From NCBI GenBank assembly GCA_012840385.1, contig DULK01000093.1, forward strand, positions 62,001 to 126,000: 64,000 nucleotides of DNA, read 5' to 3'. This document shows, in pieces, positions 35,381 to 44,175 of the stretch; position 1 is the stretch's first letter; each line of letters begins with the position of its first letter. This stretch comes from Syntrophomonadaceae bacterium (lineage in GTDB: Bacteria > Bacillota > DSM-12270 > Thermacetogeniales > Thermacetogeniaceae). The position numbers and the translations under genes were made by a program. The notes beneath the pieces were generated by a model, which worked only from the letters and a program-made list of their open reading frames with translations, was not told the DNA's origin and made no database searches.

Positions 35381-36025
35381 ATGCCGGAGAATTTCTATCA
35401 TGTTTCCCTGAAGCTCGGAGGGCAACGGTGTCTGGTGGTTGGAGGTGGAGCAGTTGCAGAGCGCAAGGTAAAGTCTTTGCTTGAGTGCAGGGCAAAAGTC
35501 ACTGTTGTCAGCCCTGAATTAGTCCAAGGGCTGAGTGAACGGGTTGCTAAAGGGGAGTTGCTTCACAAAAACCGCGGGTTTGAGCCCCATGATCTGGATG
35601 GAATGCTTCTGGTGATAGCCGCAACCGATGACGAGGAGTTGAATGCACGGGTCGCGGAGCTATGCAGGAAGCGCGGTATTCCCGTCAATGTAGTGGACAA
35701 TCCGGAATTGAGTACCTTTTTTGTTCCTGCTTCGCTGAGGCGCGGCCCTATATGTATAAGTGTTTCCACAGGGGGTGCAAGCCCTCTCATGGCAAGGCGA
35801 ATTCGTGAGTACCTGGAGTCTCAACTCGGTCCGGAACTGGGAGAGCTTGCGGTCATTCTCGGAGCACTCAGGGAACAGATGAAGAAGAGGTTCCCCGAAC
35901 AGGAGCAGCGCCAAAGGGAGTGGGAAAAGCTCCTTCCCGAAAAGGTGATCGAACAGCTCGATGAGAAAAAACTGAAATCGTTCAGGAAGCTGGTGGAAGA
36001 ATGTATCTTGTGGCAATCGGAGTGA
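35381..36025 (+). CDS. Precorrin-2 dehydrogenase / sirohydrochlorin ferrochelatase (Met8/CysG N-terminal type)
   Basis: A 214-residue bifunctional enzyme that oxidises precorrin-2 to sirohydrochlorin and may insert iron to give siroheme. NAD motif: CLVVGGGAVAERKVKSLL; NVVDNPELSTFFVPASLRRGPI carries the catalytic Asp; ISVSTGGASPLMARRIRE is also typical. The SUMT methyltransferase half of CysG is absent. Siroheme is the substrate of the AhbA/B enzymes encoded downstream. The gene overlaps hemA by 25 nt. Confidence 0.9.
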   Translation: MPENFYHVSLKLGGQRCLVVGGGAVAERKVKSLLECRAKVTVVSPELVQGLSERVAKGELLHKNRGFEPHDLDGMLLVIAATDDEELNARVAELCRKRGIPVNVVDNPELSTFFVPASLRRGPICISVSTGGASPLMARRIREYLESQLGPELGELAVILGALREQMKKRFPEQEQRQREWEKLLPEKVIEQLDEKKLKSFRKLVEECILWQSE

Positions 36026-37359
36026 ATCACCGGACAGCTCCGGTGGAAGTGAGGGAGAAGCTTGCTTTTGGCAAAGCAGGTCTATCCAAAGCAGCGCTCG
36101 AAATGAGGCAACTGCCGACTGTCAGCGGTCTGGTGGTCTTATCAACATGTAACCGGACGGAAATTTACGCTGCCGTTACCGAATTAGACAAAGGACTGGC
36201 CGCTATAAGAAAGTATCTCTGCGAAAGGGCTAAATTGGAGGAACAGGAGGCATCCCGCTACTTTCAAAGCTGGACCTGCTACGAGGTTATCAACCATCTC
36301 TTCCGGGTGGCGGCAGGGCTTGATTCCATGGTGCTCGGAGAGACCGAAATCCTCGGTCAGGTGCGTGACGCTTACGAGACGGCCTGTCAACTGAAAACGG
36401 GTAACGGTGTCATCAACACTCTTTTCCAGGAAGCTATCAAGGTGGGCAAGCGTGTCAGGACCCTGACCGGAATCGATCAGCACCCGGTGTCCGTCAGCTA
36501 TACCGCCGTGGAACTGGTGAGGCAGAAATTCGGCGGCCATCTGGAGGGGCGGACGGTTCTCGTCATCGGCGCCGGGGAAATGGGGGAACTGACCCTGAAA
36601 CACCTGGTGGCCCGGGGAGTGAGCACCGTTTTGGTATCCAATCGATCCTTTGAAAGGGCGGAAGCGCTAGCGAGGGAATACGGAGGGGAAGCAGTCCGCT
36701 ACGACGAGTTCTTCGACCATCTCGACCGGGCGGATATCGTGATCAGTTGTACCTCCGCAACCCACTTTGTGGTCAGCGCCGAGAAAGTAAAACGGGTGGT
36801 AGGCGATCGCACCGGAAGGCCGCTATTCTTCATTGATATTGCCGTTCCCAGAGATGTAGAACCGGCGGTTGCAGAAATTCCCGGAGTTTACCTTTATGAT
36901 ATAGATGATCTTGAACGGGTTGTTTTAGGATCCATGGAGGAGCGCAAAAAAGCGGCAAGAGCTGCGGAAAAAATTATTTCTGAGGCAGTTGTAGAATTCC
37001 TGAAATGGCTCAACACCCTGACGGTAATACCCACAATCAAAGCGTTAAGGGAAAAGGGCAACGAAATTAAGGAAGAGGAACTGAGGCGCTGCCTGAACCG
37101 TTTGGGGAAGTGCGATCCGCGTACCGAGCGGTTGATCCGGAGCATGGCCAACTCGATTGTCAACAAGATGCTGCATAACCCGATTACTCGTTTAAAGGAT
37201 TATGCATCTAAGCATGAGGGGCACCTGTACAGCAAAGTGTTGGAGAACCTGTTCGATCTGGAGCCTGCCGGAGAAACAATACTCTGGGAGGCCGGGAAAT
37301 GCATTGATACATCGGAAAAAACGGAGCGGCTGGCCCAGAGCAGCGAAAAAGTAAGGTAA
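36001..37359 (+). CDS. hemA: Glutamyl-tRNA reductase
   Basis: A 452-residue NADPH enzyme making glutamate-1-semialdehyde from Glu-tRNA, the first step of C5-type tetrapyrrole synthesis. The catalytic nucleophile is Cys50 in VVLSTCNRTEIY; GLDSMVLGETEILGQVRDAY and the Rossmann motif VIGAGEMGELTLKHL are intact; a C-terminal dimerisation helix follows. It works with hemL at 41514. The start overlaps the preceding gene, so the two are translationally linked. Confidence 0.96.
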   Translation: MYLVAIGVNHRTAPVEVREKLAFGKAGLSKAALEMRQLPTVSGLVVLSTCNRTEIYAAVTELDKGLAAIRKYLCERAKLEEQEASRYFQSWTCYEVINHLFRVAAGLDSMVLGETEILGQVRDAYETACQLKTGNGVINTLFQEAIKVGKRVRTLTGIDQHPVSVSYTAVELVRQKFGGHLEGRTVLVIGAGEMGELTLKHLVARGVSTVLVSNRSFERAEALAREYGGEAVRYDEFFDHLDRADIVISCTSATHFVVSAEKVKRVVGDRTGRPLFFIDIAVPRDVEPAVAEIPGVYLYDIDDLERVVLGSMEERKKAARAAEKIISEAVVEFLKWLNTLTVIPTIKALREKGNEIKEEELRRCLNRLGKCDPRTERLIRSMANSIVNKMLHNPITRLKDYASKHEGHLYSKVLENLFDLEPAGETILWEAGKCIDTSEKTERLAQSSEKVR

Positions 37360-37373
37360 AAGGTGAAGATCAA

Positions 37374-38555
37374 ATGATTGGATTCAGCAAACTTTTGACC
37401 GGAAAGGCTACAATTTCCGCAACACTCCGTGCGGAACAGTGCGGCAGTCTGCCCCCTCATTTACTCCAGTTTTCTACGGTAAAACGGCCGATTGTGGTCT
37501 GGAATATGACGAGGCGCTGCAACCTCCGCTGCTGGCACTGCTACCTGGAAGCGGGTGAGGGGGATTATGGGGATGAACTAACTACCCTGCAGGCAAGGCG
37601 GTTGATCGAAGAGTTGGCGGAGATGAGGGTCCCGGTTCTGCTTTTTTCAGGGGGCGAACCCCTGCTCCGTAAGGACCTCTGGGAACTGGCGGAATACGCC
37701 AGTTCGCTGGGGATCAGGCCGGGATTATCCACCAACGGTACCCTGGTTACTCCCGAGGTGGCTGCCAGGATCAAACGAAGCGGCTTTGCCTATGTGGGGA
37801 TCAGCATTGACGGCAGACAGGAAACCCACGATAATTTCCGTGATGTTCCGAACTCCTTCTCCCGGGCTCTTGATGGGATTCGTAATGCGCAGGATGCGGG
37901 ACTGAATGCGGGAGTGCGCTTCACCGTAAACAGGGATAACTATCAAGATCTACCTTTTCTTTTAGATTTAGTTGAGAAGGAAGGGATCAGGCGTTTCTGC
38001 CTGTACCACCTGGTATACGCAGGTCGCGGTAAGGGACTGGCCGAAAAGGATCTCTCCCTTGCACAGAAACGGGAACTGGTTAATATCTTGATTGAACAAA
38101 CAAACCTTTTAAGACGGAAAGGGGTTGAGGTGGAGATCCTCACCACGGATAACCACGCCGACGGAGTTTACCTATACCGGTGGGCCCTTGAGCATCTCCC
38201 CGAACGGGCGGAGGAGATTAAAAAGCTTCTGGAATTCCACGGGGGGTGTTCTGCCGGAGTGAAGATGGTCAATGTGGGTCCCGAGGGTTATGTTTACCCA
38301 TGCCAGTTTTGGCGTTCTGGGTATTTAGGCAAATTTCCCGAAAAAACATTTCAAGAGATTTGGTCTGATGAAAACAACAGCCTGCTCCGGGCGTTAAGAA
38401 ATAAAACAGATTACCTGAAAGGGAAGTGCGGAAGGTGTAAACACAACGCAATTTGCGGTGGCTGCAGGATTAGGGCGGAGACAGTGACGGGTGATGTTTG
38501 GGAGGAGGACCCGGCCTGTTATTTAACCGAGGAAGAAATAAGTTCTCCTATTTGA
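37374..38555 (+). CDS. ahbC: 12,18-didecarboxysiroheme deacetylase (AhbC, radical SAM)
   Basis: A 393-residue radical SAM enzyme. It opens MIGFSKLL with LPPHLLQFSTVKRPIVVWNM, then the SAM cluster RRCNLRCWHCY (Cys49, 53, 56). A C-terminal SPASM-like region has CGRCKHNAICGGCR and CSAGVKMVNV. The N-terminal KLL...LP(S/P)HLLQFS...P(I/V)VVWNMTRRCNL string is characteristic of AhbC, which removes two acetate side chains to give Fe-coproporphyrin III. Its place between hemA and hemB fits the siroheme-dependent heme route. Confidence 0.85.
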   Translation: MIGFSKLLTGKATISATLRAEQCGSLPPHLLQFSTVKRPIVVWNMTRRCNLRCWHCYLEAGEGDYGDELTTLQARRLIEELAEMRVPVLLFSGGEPLLRKDLWELAEYASSLGIRPGLSTNGTLVTPEVAARIKRSGFAYVGISIDGRQETHDNFRDVPNSFSRALDGIRNAQDAGLNAGVRFTVNRDNYQDLPFLLDLVEKEGIRRFCLYHLVYAGRGKGLAEKDLSLAQKRELVNILIEQTNLLRRKGVEVEILTTDNHADGVYLYRWALEHLPERAEEIKKLLEFHGGCSAGVKMVNVGPEGYVYPCQFWRSGYLGKFPEKTFQEIWSDENNSLLRALRNKTDYLKGKCGRCKHNAICGGCRIRAETVTGDVWEEDPACYLTEEEISSPI

Positions 38556-38606
38556 TCGGGGCTTTCTCTCAGAATATACCATATACCAGAAGGGGGTTAT
38601 AGCCAC

Positions 38607-39584
38607 ATGAATTTTCCACAAGTGAGACTGCGCCGTCTCCGTAGCAGTTCTGCTCTTCGGGAACTTTTACAGGAGACAAGACTTACAACAAACGACTTGA
38701 TTTACCCTCTTTTTGTACAACCTGGTACCGGACGCAAAGATCCGGTGTCATCCATGCCCGGTGTATTTCGCTATTCTCAGGACTTGCTTATAAAGGAAGT
38801 GGAGGAAGCGCATGAACTGGGGATTCGGGCGGTTTTGCTTTTCGGCATTCCGGAAGCGAAGGATGAAGCGGCGACATCGGCCTACGACGATAACGGGATC
38901 GTCCAGCAAGCGGTTCGCCTGTTGAAGAAGACCTTCCCGGAATTGATCGTCATCACCGATGTCTGTTTGTGTGAATACATGAGCCACGGGCACTGTGGTG
39001 TTGTCCGGGATGGGGTGATCGAAAATGACGGGACGCTGCCTCTCCTTGCTCAGACTGCCCTCTCACACGCCCGGGCAGGAGCGGATATTGTTGCCCCTTC
39101 TGACATGATGGATGGCCGTGTCAGAGCCATTAGAGAAAAACTGGATTATAACGGATATCCACATGTTGCCATTCTTTCTTATGCTGCCAAGTTCGCATCA
39201 GCGTTTTATGGGCCCTTCCGGGAAGCGGCGGATTCGGCCCCCGCTTTTGGCGACCGCCGCACTTACCAGATGAATCCGGCCAATGGCAGGGAAGCCCTGC
39301 GGGAGGTTTTGCAGGACATTGCCGAGGGCGCCGATATGGTTATGGTGAAGCCCGCCCTGGCTTATCTTGACGTGATCCGCGCGGTCCGGGAAAAAGTACT
39401 GTGTCCTCTTGTGGCGTACAATGTCAGCGGAGAGTATTCGATGATTAAAGCCGCTGCCGCAAGGGGCTGGATTGATGAAAGGCAGGTTGTCATGGAAAGC
39501 CTTACCGGAATGAAGCGGGCAGGCGCCGATCTAATCATTACGTATTATGCCAAAGATGTGGCCTCCTGGCTCCGGGAGGGGTAA
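38607..39584 (+). CDS. hemB: Porphobilinogen synthase (delta-aminolevulinate dehydratase)
   Basis: A 325-residue cytosolic enzyme condensing two aminolevulinates. The zinc site is [14 protein letters not shown] (three Cys), the first substrate Lys is in [16 protein letters not shown], and the second (Schiff-base) Lys is in [14 protein letters not shown]. Length is standard. The three-Cys motif means the Zn-dependent type. Confidence 0.96.
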   Translation: MNFPQVRLRRLRSSSALRELLQETRLTTNDLIYPLFVQPGTGRKDPVSSMPGVFRYSQDLLIKEVEEAHELGIRAVLLFGIPEAKDEAATSAYDDNGIVQQAVRLLKKTFPELIVITDVCLCEYMSHGHCGVVRDGVIENDGTLPLLAQTALSHARAGADIVAPSDMMDGRVRAIREKLDYNGYPHVAILSYAAKFASAFYGPFREAADSAPAFGDRRTYQMNPANGREALREVLQDIAEGADMVMVKPALAYLDVIRAVREKVLCPLVAYNVSGEYSMIKAAAARGWIDERQVVMESLTGMKRAGADLIITYYAKDVASWLREG

Positions 39585-39587
39585 ATT

Positions 39588-41048
39588 GTGCTCGTCTCCT
39601 GGAACACCACCAATGCCTGCAACCTCAAGTGTCCCCATTGCTACCGGGAAGCTGGTGAAAAGGCTCCTCAGGAACTGACATACCCTGAAGGACTGAAACT
39701 GATAGAGGAGATAAAGCGTGCGGGCTTTCACATCCTTGTCTTCAGTGGAGGGGAACCCCTGCTCAGGCCGGATATTTATGATCTGATTTCATATGCCAGG
39801 TCTTTGGGACTGCGCCCTGTCTGCGGGACGAACGGGACGCTGTTGACACCTCAGGTTGTCCGGAAACTCCGGGATGCCGGTGCGGCAGCGGTGGGGATCA
39901 GCCTCGATAGCACCGATCCTGAAAAACACGACCGTTTCCGGGGAGTGGCCGGTGCCTGGCAGGCTGCAAGAGAGGGAATGGAAAACTGCCGGGCCGCAGG
40001 GTTGCCCTTTCAAATTCACACAACCGTGTTTCCCTGGAACTATGAAGAAATAGAAGCCCTGACCGATCTGGCCTTAAAAACGGGAGCGAGAGGGCACCAC
40101 GTTTTCTTTTTTGTACCGACAGGCCGGGGGAAGGAACAGGCAGAAGCGGTCGCTCCGGAAAAGGTTGAGGACCTGCTGGTACGGCTGCTGCAGCGGCAGA
40201 CGGCTGTTCCCATTGAGGTTAAGCCAACGTGCGCTCCCCAGTTTACGAGGGTGGCCAGGCAGTGTCACATAGCAACGCGTTTTAAACGCGGCTGCCTGGC
40301 GGGAATCTCCTACTGCATCATTGGCCCCGAGGGGGACGTCTACCCCTGCCCGTACATGGATTTGAAGGTTGCCAACGTACGCCGGCTGCCGTTTAATGAA
40401 ATCTGGCGGAGCAATGAGGTTTTCTTGAAACTCCGGGAACAAAAGTACGGCGGGTATTGCGGGATATGTTCTTACCGTCATTGCTGCGGCGGATGTCGGG
40501 CCCGGGCTTTTGAAAAGGGGGATTATCTTGGAGAGGATCCCCTCTGCCTTTATAAGAACCGGCAGGAAAAAAAACTCGCCGGGTTGGCGGAAGAATTAAT
40601 CATTCGACTCCAAAGGGATCTGCCTGTGACCAAGAGACCGTACCTCGCCCTGGCAGAGGAGTTGGGGGTCAAGGAAAAGGATGTCCTGAAAACAATTCGC
40701 TGGCTGAAGGCTAAAGGGGTTGTCAGACGCCTGGGAGCTACCTTTGACGCCCGCAAGCTGGGGTATCACCCCACACTGTGCGCCGCCAAAGTTCCTCCCG
40801 AAAGGGTTGAGGAAGTTGCCGCAGTGATCAATGCCTATCCCGGAGTAACCCATAATTACTTGAGAGAACACGAATACAATCTCTGGTTCACTCTGATTGC
40901 AGAAAGCGAACAGCAACAGGAAGCCCTGATTGAAGAGATCCGGCAAAAAACCGGACTTGCTGAGGTTCTAAATTTACCTGCAAGAGAAATGTTCAAAATA
41001 GCTGTAAATTTTTCCGAGGAGGATCTGCGTGGAGTTTTCGGATCGTGA
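39588..41048 (+). CDS. ahbD: Fusion of AhbD-like heme synthase (radical SAM) with an AhbA-type siroheme decarboxylase domain
   Basis: 486 residues. Residues 1 to about 325 are a radical SAM/SPASM enzyme: NACNLKCPHCYR (Cys11, 15, 18), FSGGEPLLRPD, and the C-terminal YCGICSYRHCCGGCRARA. This fits AhbD, which decarboxylates two propionates of Fe-coproporphyrin III to vinyls to make heme b. From about 330 it continues as an Lrp/AsnC-like siroheme decarboxylase domain (KGVVRRLGATFDARKLGY, VTHNYLREHEYNLWFTL), the AhbA pattern. The proteins are normally separate, and the join is in one uninterrupted frame. It begins 3 nt after hemB. Confidence 0.83.
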   Translation: MLVSWNTTNACNLKCPHCYREAGEKAPQELTYPEGLKLIEEIKRAGFHILVFSGGEPLLRPDIYDLISYARSLGLRPVCGTNGTLLTPQVVRKLRDAGAAAVGISLDSTDPEKHDRFRGVAGAWQAAREGMENCRAAGLPFQIHTTVFPWNYEEIEALTDLALKTGARGHHVFFFVPTGRGKEQAEAVAPEKVEDLLVRLLQRQTAVPIEVKPTCAPQFTRVARQCHIATRFKRGCLAGISYCIIGPEGDVYPCPYMDLKVANVRRLPFNEIWRSNEVFLKLREQKYGGYCGICSYRHCCGGCRARAFEKGDYLGEDPLCLYKNRQEKKLAGLAEELIIRLQRDLPVTKRPYLALAEELGVKEKDVLKTIRWLKAKGVVRRLGATFDARKLGYHPTLCAAKVPPERVEEVAAVINAYPGVTHNYLREHEYNLWFTLIAESEQQQEALIEEIRQKTGLAEVLNLPAREMFKIAVNFSEEDLRGVFGS

Positions 41049-41508
41049 ACTGGCTGTAATTCAGGCTTTACAGGAAGACCTCCCGTTGCGAAGCAGGCCG
41101 TACCGCATCATTGCGGAGAAAACCGGGATGCAAGAGGACGAGGTCCTTGCGGTAATCAGGGAACTTCATGCCAAGGGGGTTGTGCGCCGAATAGGGGGGG
41201 TGCTGGCCCACCGGGCGCTGGGCATTAATGCCAACGCATTGGTGCTCTGGGCCGTACCCGAGGAAAAGGTACCCGAGGTGGGCAGGAAGCTTGCCGCTTT
41301 TCCGGAGATCACCCATTGCTACTACAGGCAGGTACCGGAAAAATGGCCTTACAACCTTTTCACCATGGTACATGCAAGGAACCGCCAGGCATGCCTGGAC
41401 AAGATTGAAAGCATTGCGCGGATTACAGGATTGAGCAATTATCGGGTTCTGATCAGCATCCGTGAGCTAAAGAAGTCCGGCATTACTTACAGGATTCAGG
41501 AGGGTTGA
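41029..41508 (+). CDS. ahbB: Siroheme decarboxylase subunit AhbB
   Basis: A 159-residue Lrp/AsnC-like protein: an N-terminal HTH-like domain (about 1-60, [17 protein letters not shown]) and a C-terminal RAM-like domain with ITHCYYRQ and [13 protein letters not shown], the AhbB-type motif. With AhbA it removes two acetate carboxyls from siroheme to give 12,18-didecarboxysiroheme. GTG 41029 has GAGGAGGAT upstream and lies inside the fusion gene end (20-nt overlap), so the pair is co-translated. Some databases would call it a transcription regulator; context argues against that. Confidence 0.85.
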   Translation: MEFSDRELAVIQALQEDLPLRSRPYRIIAEKTGMQEDEVLAVIRELHAKGVVRRIGGVLAHRALGINANALVLWAVPEEKVPEVGRKLAAFPEITHCYYRQVPEKWPYNLFTMVHARNRQACLDKIESIARITGLSNYRVLISIRELKKSGITYRIQEG

Positions 41509-41513
41509 GGTGG

Positions 41514-42827
41514 ATGAGGCGGATTTCACGGTCGCAGCAGTTGTATGAAAGGGCTTGTGATTTGATGCCCGGCGGCGTCAACAGCCCGGTTCGCGCCTTC
41601 CGTGCTGTTGGCGGGGACCCTCTTTTCATTACCAGAGGTGAGGGTTCTAAAATATTTGACGTTGATGGAAACGAATATATCGACTATGTCTGTTCCTGGG
41701 GGCCCCTGATCCTGGGGCATGCCCATCCGGCAGTGGTCGCCGCTCTGGAGAAAGCAATCAGGGCAGGGACTAGTTACGGGGCGCCAACAGAAGGTGAAGT
41801 GGCGCTGGCTTCTCTGATTGTGGAGGCGGTTCCGTCCGTTGAACGGGTGCGTCTGGTTAATTCCGGAACGGAGGCGACAATGAGTGCCGTGCGTCTGGCC
41901 CGTGCCTTTACCGGAAGAAATAAGGTGATCAAATTTGCGGGATGCTACCACGGCCACGCCGATACTTTTTTGGTTCAAGCCGGTTCGGGCGCTTTGACAA
42001 TGGGGGTGCCTTCCAGCCCCGGTGTTCCTGCTGAGATTAGTGGGCTGACGTTAGTTCTCCCTTATAACGATATATCCGCCGTTGAAAATGCTTTTGAACG
42101 CTTTGGGCAGGAAATTGCCGCCGTTATTGTCGAACCCGTTGCGGGCAACATGGGGATTGTGCCGCCGCGCCCCGGATTCCTGGATACGCTGCGGGAACTA
42201 ACGAGTGAAGCGGGGAGTCTCCTGATTTTCGACGAAGTGATCACCGGTTTCCGGCTGGGCCCAGGCGGGGCGCAGCAGCGTTTTGGAGTAAAACCGGACC
42301 TGACCTGTTTCGGAAAGATCATCGGAGGCGGCCTGCCTGTTGGGGCTTACGGCGGCAGGGCCGAAATTATGCAGTTGGTGGCCCCCGAGGGTCCCGTTTA
42401 TCAGGCAGGCACCCTGTCGGGCAACCCCCTGGCGGTGCAGGCCGGAATAGCTACCCTGGAGCAACTCCGGAAGCCGGGGGTTTATGAAGAGCTTGAAGAA
42501 AAGGGAAAACGGCTGGCTGAAGGAATCGGCGAAGCGGCGGCGAAAGCCGGGGTTCCGGTACGAATCAATCAGATCGGTTCCCTTCTCTCCGTTTTCTTCA
42601 CCGACAGGGCGGTGGAGGACCTGGATTCCGCGATAAGGGCGGATCAGGACTCCTACAGGCAGTTTTTTATCTCGATGCTGGAGGAAGGGATCTACCTGCC
42701 GCCTTCCCAGTTTGAAGCGTGGTTCATATCTCTTGCCCATGCGTGGGAAGACCTGGAGAAGACCGTGGCGGCCGCGGAAAAATCATTTAAAAAAATCGAA
42801 AAAAAGGTTTGCCAAAATGGACTATGA
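41514..42827 (+). CDS. hemL: Glutamate-1-semialdehyde 2,1-aminomutase
   Basis: A 437-residue PLP enzyme making 5-aminolevulinate. It has [48 protein letters not shown] and the PLP lysine in [20 protein letters not shown] 41514 has AGGAGG at 41499-41504 with 9-nt spacing. It completes the C5 start of the pathway with hemA and hemB. Confidence 0.96.
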   Translation: MRRISRSQQLYERACDLMPGGVNSPVRAFRAVGGDPLFITRGEGSKIFDVDGNEYIDYVCSWGPLILGHAHPAVVAALEKAIRAGTSYGAPTEGEVALASLIVEAVPSVERVRLVNSGTEATMSAVRLARAFTGRNKVIKFAGCYHGHADTFLVQAGSGALTMGVPSSPGVPAEISGLTLVLPYNDISAVENAFERFGQEIAAVIVEPVAGNMGIVPPRPGFLDTLRELTSEAGSLLIFDEVITGFRLGPGGAQQRFGVKPDLTCFGKIIGGGLPVGAYGGRAEIMQLVAPEGPVYQAGTLSGNPLAVQAGIATLEQLRKPGVYEELEEKGKRLAEGIGEAAAKAGVPVRINQIGSLLSVFFTDRAVEDLDSAIRADQDSYRQFFISMLEEGIYLPPSQFEAWFISLAHAWEDLEKTVAAAEKSFKKIEKKVCQNGL

Positions 42828-43587
42828 ACTCTTTATTAAAAAAGTCAATGAATTCATCGGCATCGATCTAACGAACTATAAAAGGCCGCAGATGGAACGG
42901 CGGATTACATCCTTAATGCGAGCCCATGGTTTCCAAAACTACAGCGAATATCTTGAGGTCCTAAAAAAGGAACCCAATCAGCTAGAAAAATTTCTCAATC
43001 ATTTAACCATCAATGTCAGCGAATTTTACCGTAACCCCAACCAGTGGGACGTCCTTGCGCAAAAGATTTTGCCTGAAATCCTCCGGCGTAACCCTCGCCC
43101 AAAAACCTGGAGCGCCGGTTGTGCCACCGGTGAGGAATCCTATACTCTGGCGATGCTGCTGCGGGAGGCAACCACAGGTTTTTTTCCCCGCATACTTGCT
43201 ACAGATATCGATGAGAAGGCTTTAGCAAAAGCAAAAGCGGGTATATACCAGGAGAAGGCGGTTGAGCACCTCCCGCCTTATTACGTTAAAAAGTATCTAA
43301 CCAAGGTAGGGGATGCCTACCAGGTTATTGATGATTTAAAAAAACTGGTTAATTTTCAAAAGCATGATCTGTTAAAGGACCCTTTTGATACCAATTTTGA
43401 TCTCATCCTTTGCCGAAATGTGGTAATCTATTTTACAAACGAAGCAAAGGATGCCCTTTACAGACGTTTCAGAGAAGCATTGCGGCCGGGAGGCATTCTT
43501 TTTACCGGAAGTACGGAACAGATTTTTCAGGCCTCCCAGTTGGGGATGAAAGCAATATCGTTGTTTTTTTACCAGAGAAAGGATTAA
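42817..43587 (+). CDS. cheR: CheR-type protein-glutamate methyltransferase
   Basis: A 256-residue SAM methyltransferase that methylates chemoreceptor glutamates. The N-terminal helical domain has [19 protein letters not shown]; the SAM site is [33 protein letters not shown] and [12 protein letters not shown] follow. ATG 42817 lies inside the hemL end (11-nt overlap); GTT/TGCC before it gives no strong ribosome site, so re-initiation after hemL is likely. No other chemotaxis gene is in the window, which makes its presence at the end of a heme operon odd. Its stop overlaps the convergent 3D-domain gene by 4 nt. Confidence 0.9.
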   Translation: MDYELFIKKVNEFIGIDLTNYKRPQMERRITSLMRAHGFQNYSEYLEVLKKEPNQLEKFLNHLTINVSEFYRNPNQWDVLAQKILPEILRRNPRPKTWSAGCATGEESYTLAMLLREATTGFFPRILATDIDEKALAKAKAGIYQEKAVEHLPPYYVKKYLTKVGDAYQVIDDLKKLVNFQKHDLLKDPFDTNFDLILCRNVVIYFTNEAKDALYRRFREALRPGGILFTGSTEQIFQASQLGMKAISLFFYQRKD

Positions 43588-44051
43588 ATTTTTTCTTGAA
43601 GAATGTATGCCTTTGTAGTTTTGACTCCAAATTCAAGAGCATGTTGGTGATCGTTCATAAAGAGGTCGATTTTATTTCCCTTGATGACACCGCCCGTGTC
43701 CTCTGCGACAAAGATACCGATTCCTTCCAGGTAAAGCATTGTGCCTAGTGGAATAACGGCGGGGTCGATTGCTATTGTACGGTTGGCTTGAGCAGGTTTA
43801 CCACTACTGGTAATACCGTCGCACTTGCCACAGCAAATGTGACACGGGCAATATGCTGTCACCTCCACGTCTAAAAACTTTGCTGATCCGTGATCTTTAT
43901 AGTAATCCCTCCATGCAACTGTTGCAGTTTGTTCTACTGCATGCTGTTGTTTCTCTTGTGGCACCGGGTTTGCCGATGCTGATGTGAGAATTATTCAACT
44001 AAGGGCAATACCAAGCAACGAGTTAAGTATTACTTGTTTTAAATTAAGCAA
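43584..44051 (-). CDS. 3D-domain (double-psi beta-barrel) cell-wall protein with an in-frame TGA in its signal peptide
   Basis: On the - strand, AAGGAGGT (44068-44061) is followed 9 nt later by TTG 44051. Translation gives LNLKQVILNSLLGIALS, then TGA (43997-43995), then IILTSASANPVPQEK in the same frame: a complete signal peptide with a stop in its hydrophobic core. Downstream, 126 residues from GTG 43964 stay open and hold a 3D domain: FLDVEVTAYCPC, AIDPAVIPLGTMLYLEG and FVAEDTGGVIKGNKIDLFM with the three Asp. Relatives (YabE, YuiC, Rpf-like) are lytic peptidoglycan enzymes. Either the gene is broken by a nonsense change or sequence error, the TGA is read through, or GTG 43964 makes a leaderless protein. 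I favour the first. Confidence 0.65.
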
Positions 44052-44175
44052 TTGTTATGTACCTCCTTGATAACAACTTCTACTCAATAATAAAGTGTGC
44101 AGAAACCATAAAGAATATAGTAGTATAATAAGGTTATAGTGCCATATTATAGCAACAAAAGCGTGGTGCTAGGTC
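44052..44175. promoter_or_regulatory. Divergent intergenic region
   Basis: This AT-rich stretch separates the - strand 3D-domain gene from the + strand FtsA-like gene. A TATAAT hexamer lies on the + strand at 44124-44129 with no good -35 partner, and TATAAT also occurs on the - strand near 44150. It likely carries both promoters, but I cannot place them firmly. Confidence 0.4.

Noticed and set aside
41029-41508. Lrp/AsnC-type transcription regulator
   Set aside because: The ITHCYYRQ and WPYNLFTM motifs, and the place between ahbD-ahbA and hemL, fit AhbB.
43964-44051. Second selenoprotein using the TGA in the 3D-domain signal peptide
   Set aside because: No GGTCT-type loop lies about 18 nt after the TGA, and a Sec in a signal peptide core has no precedent known to me.
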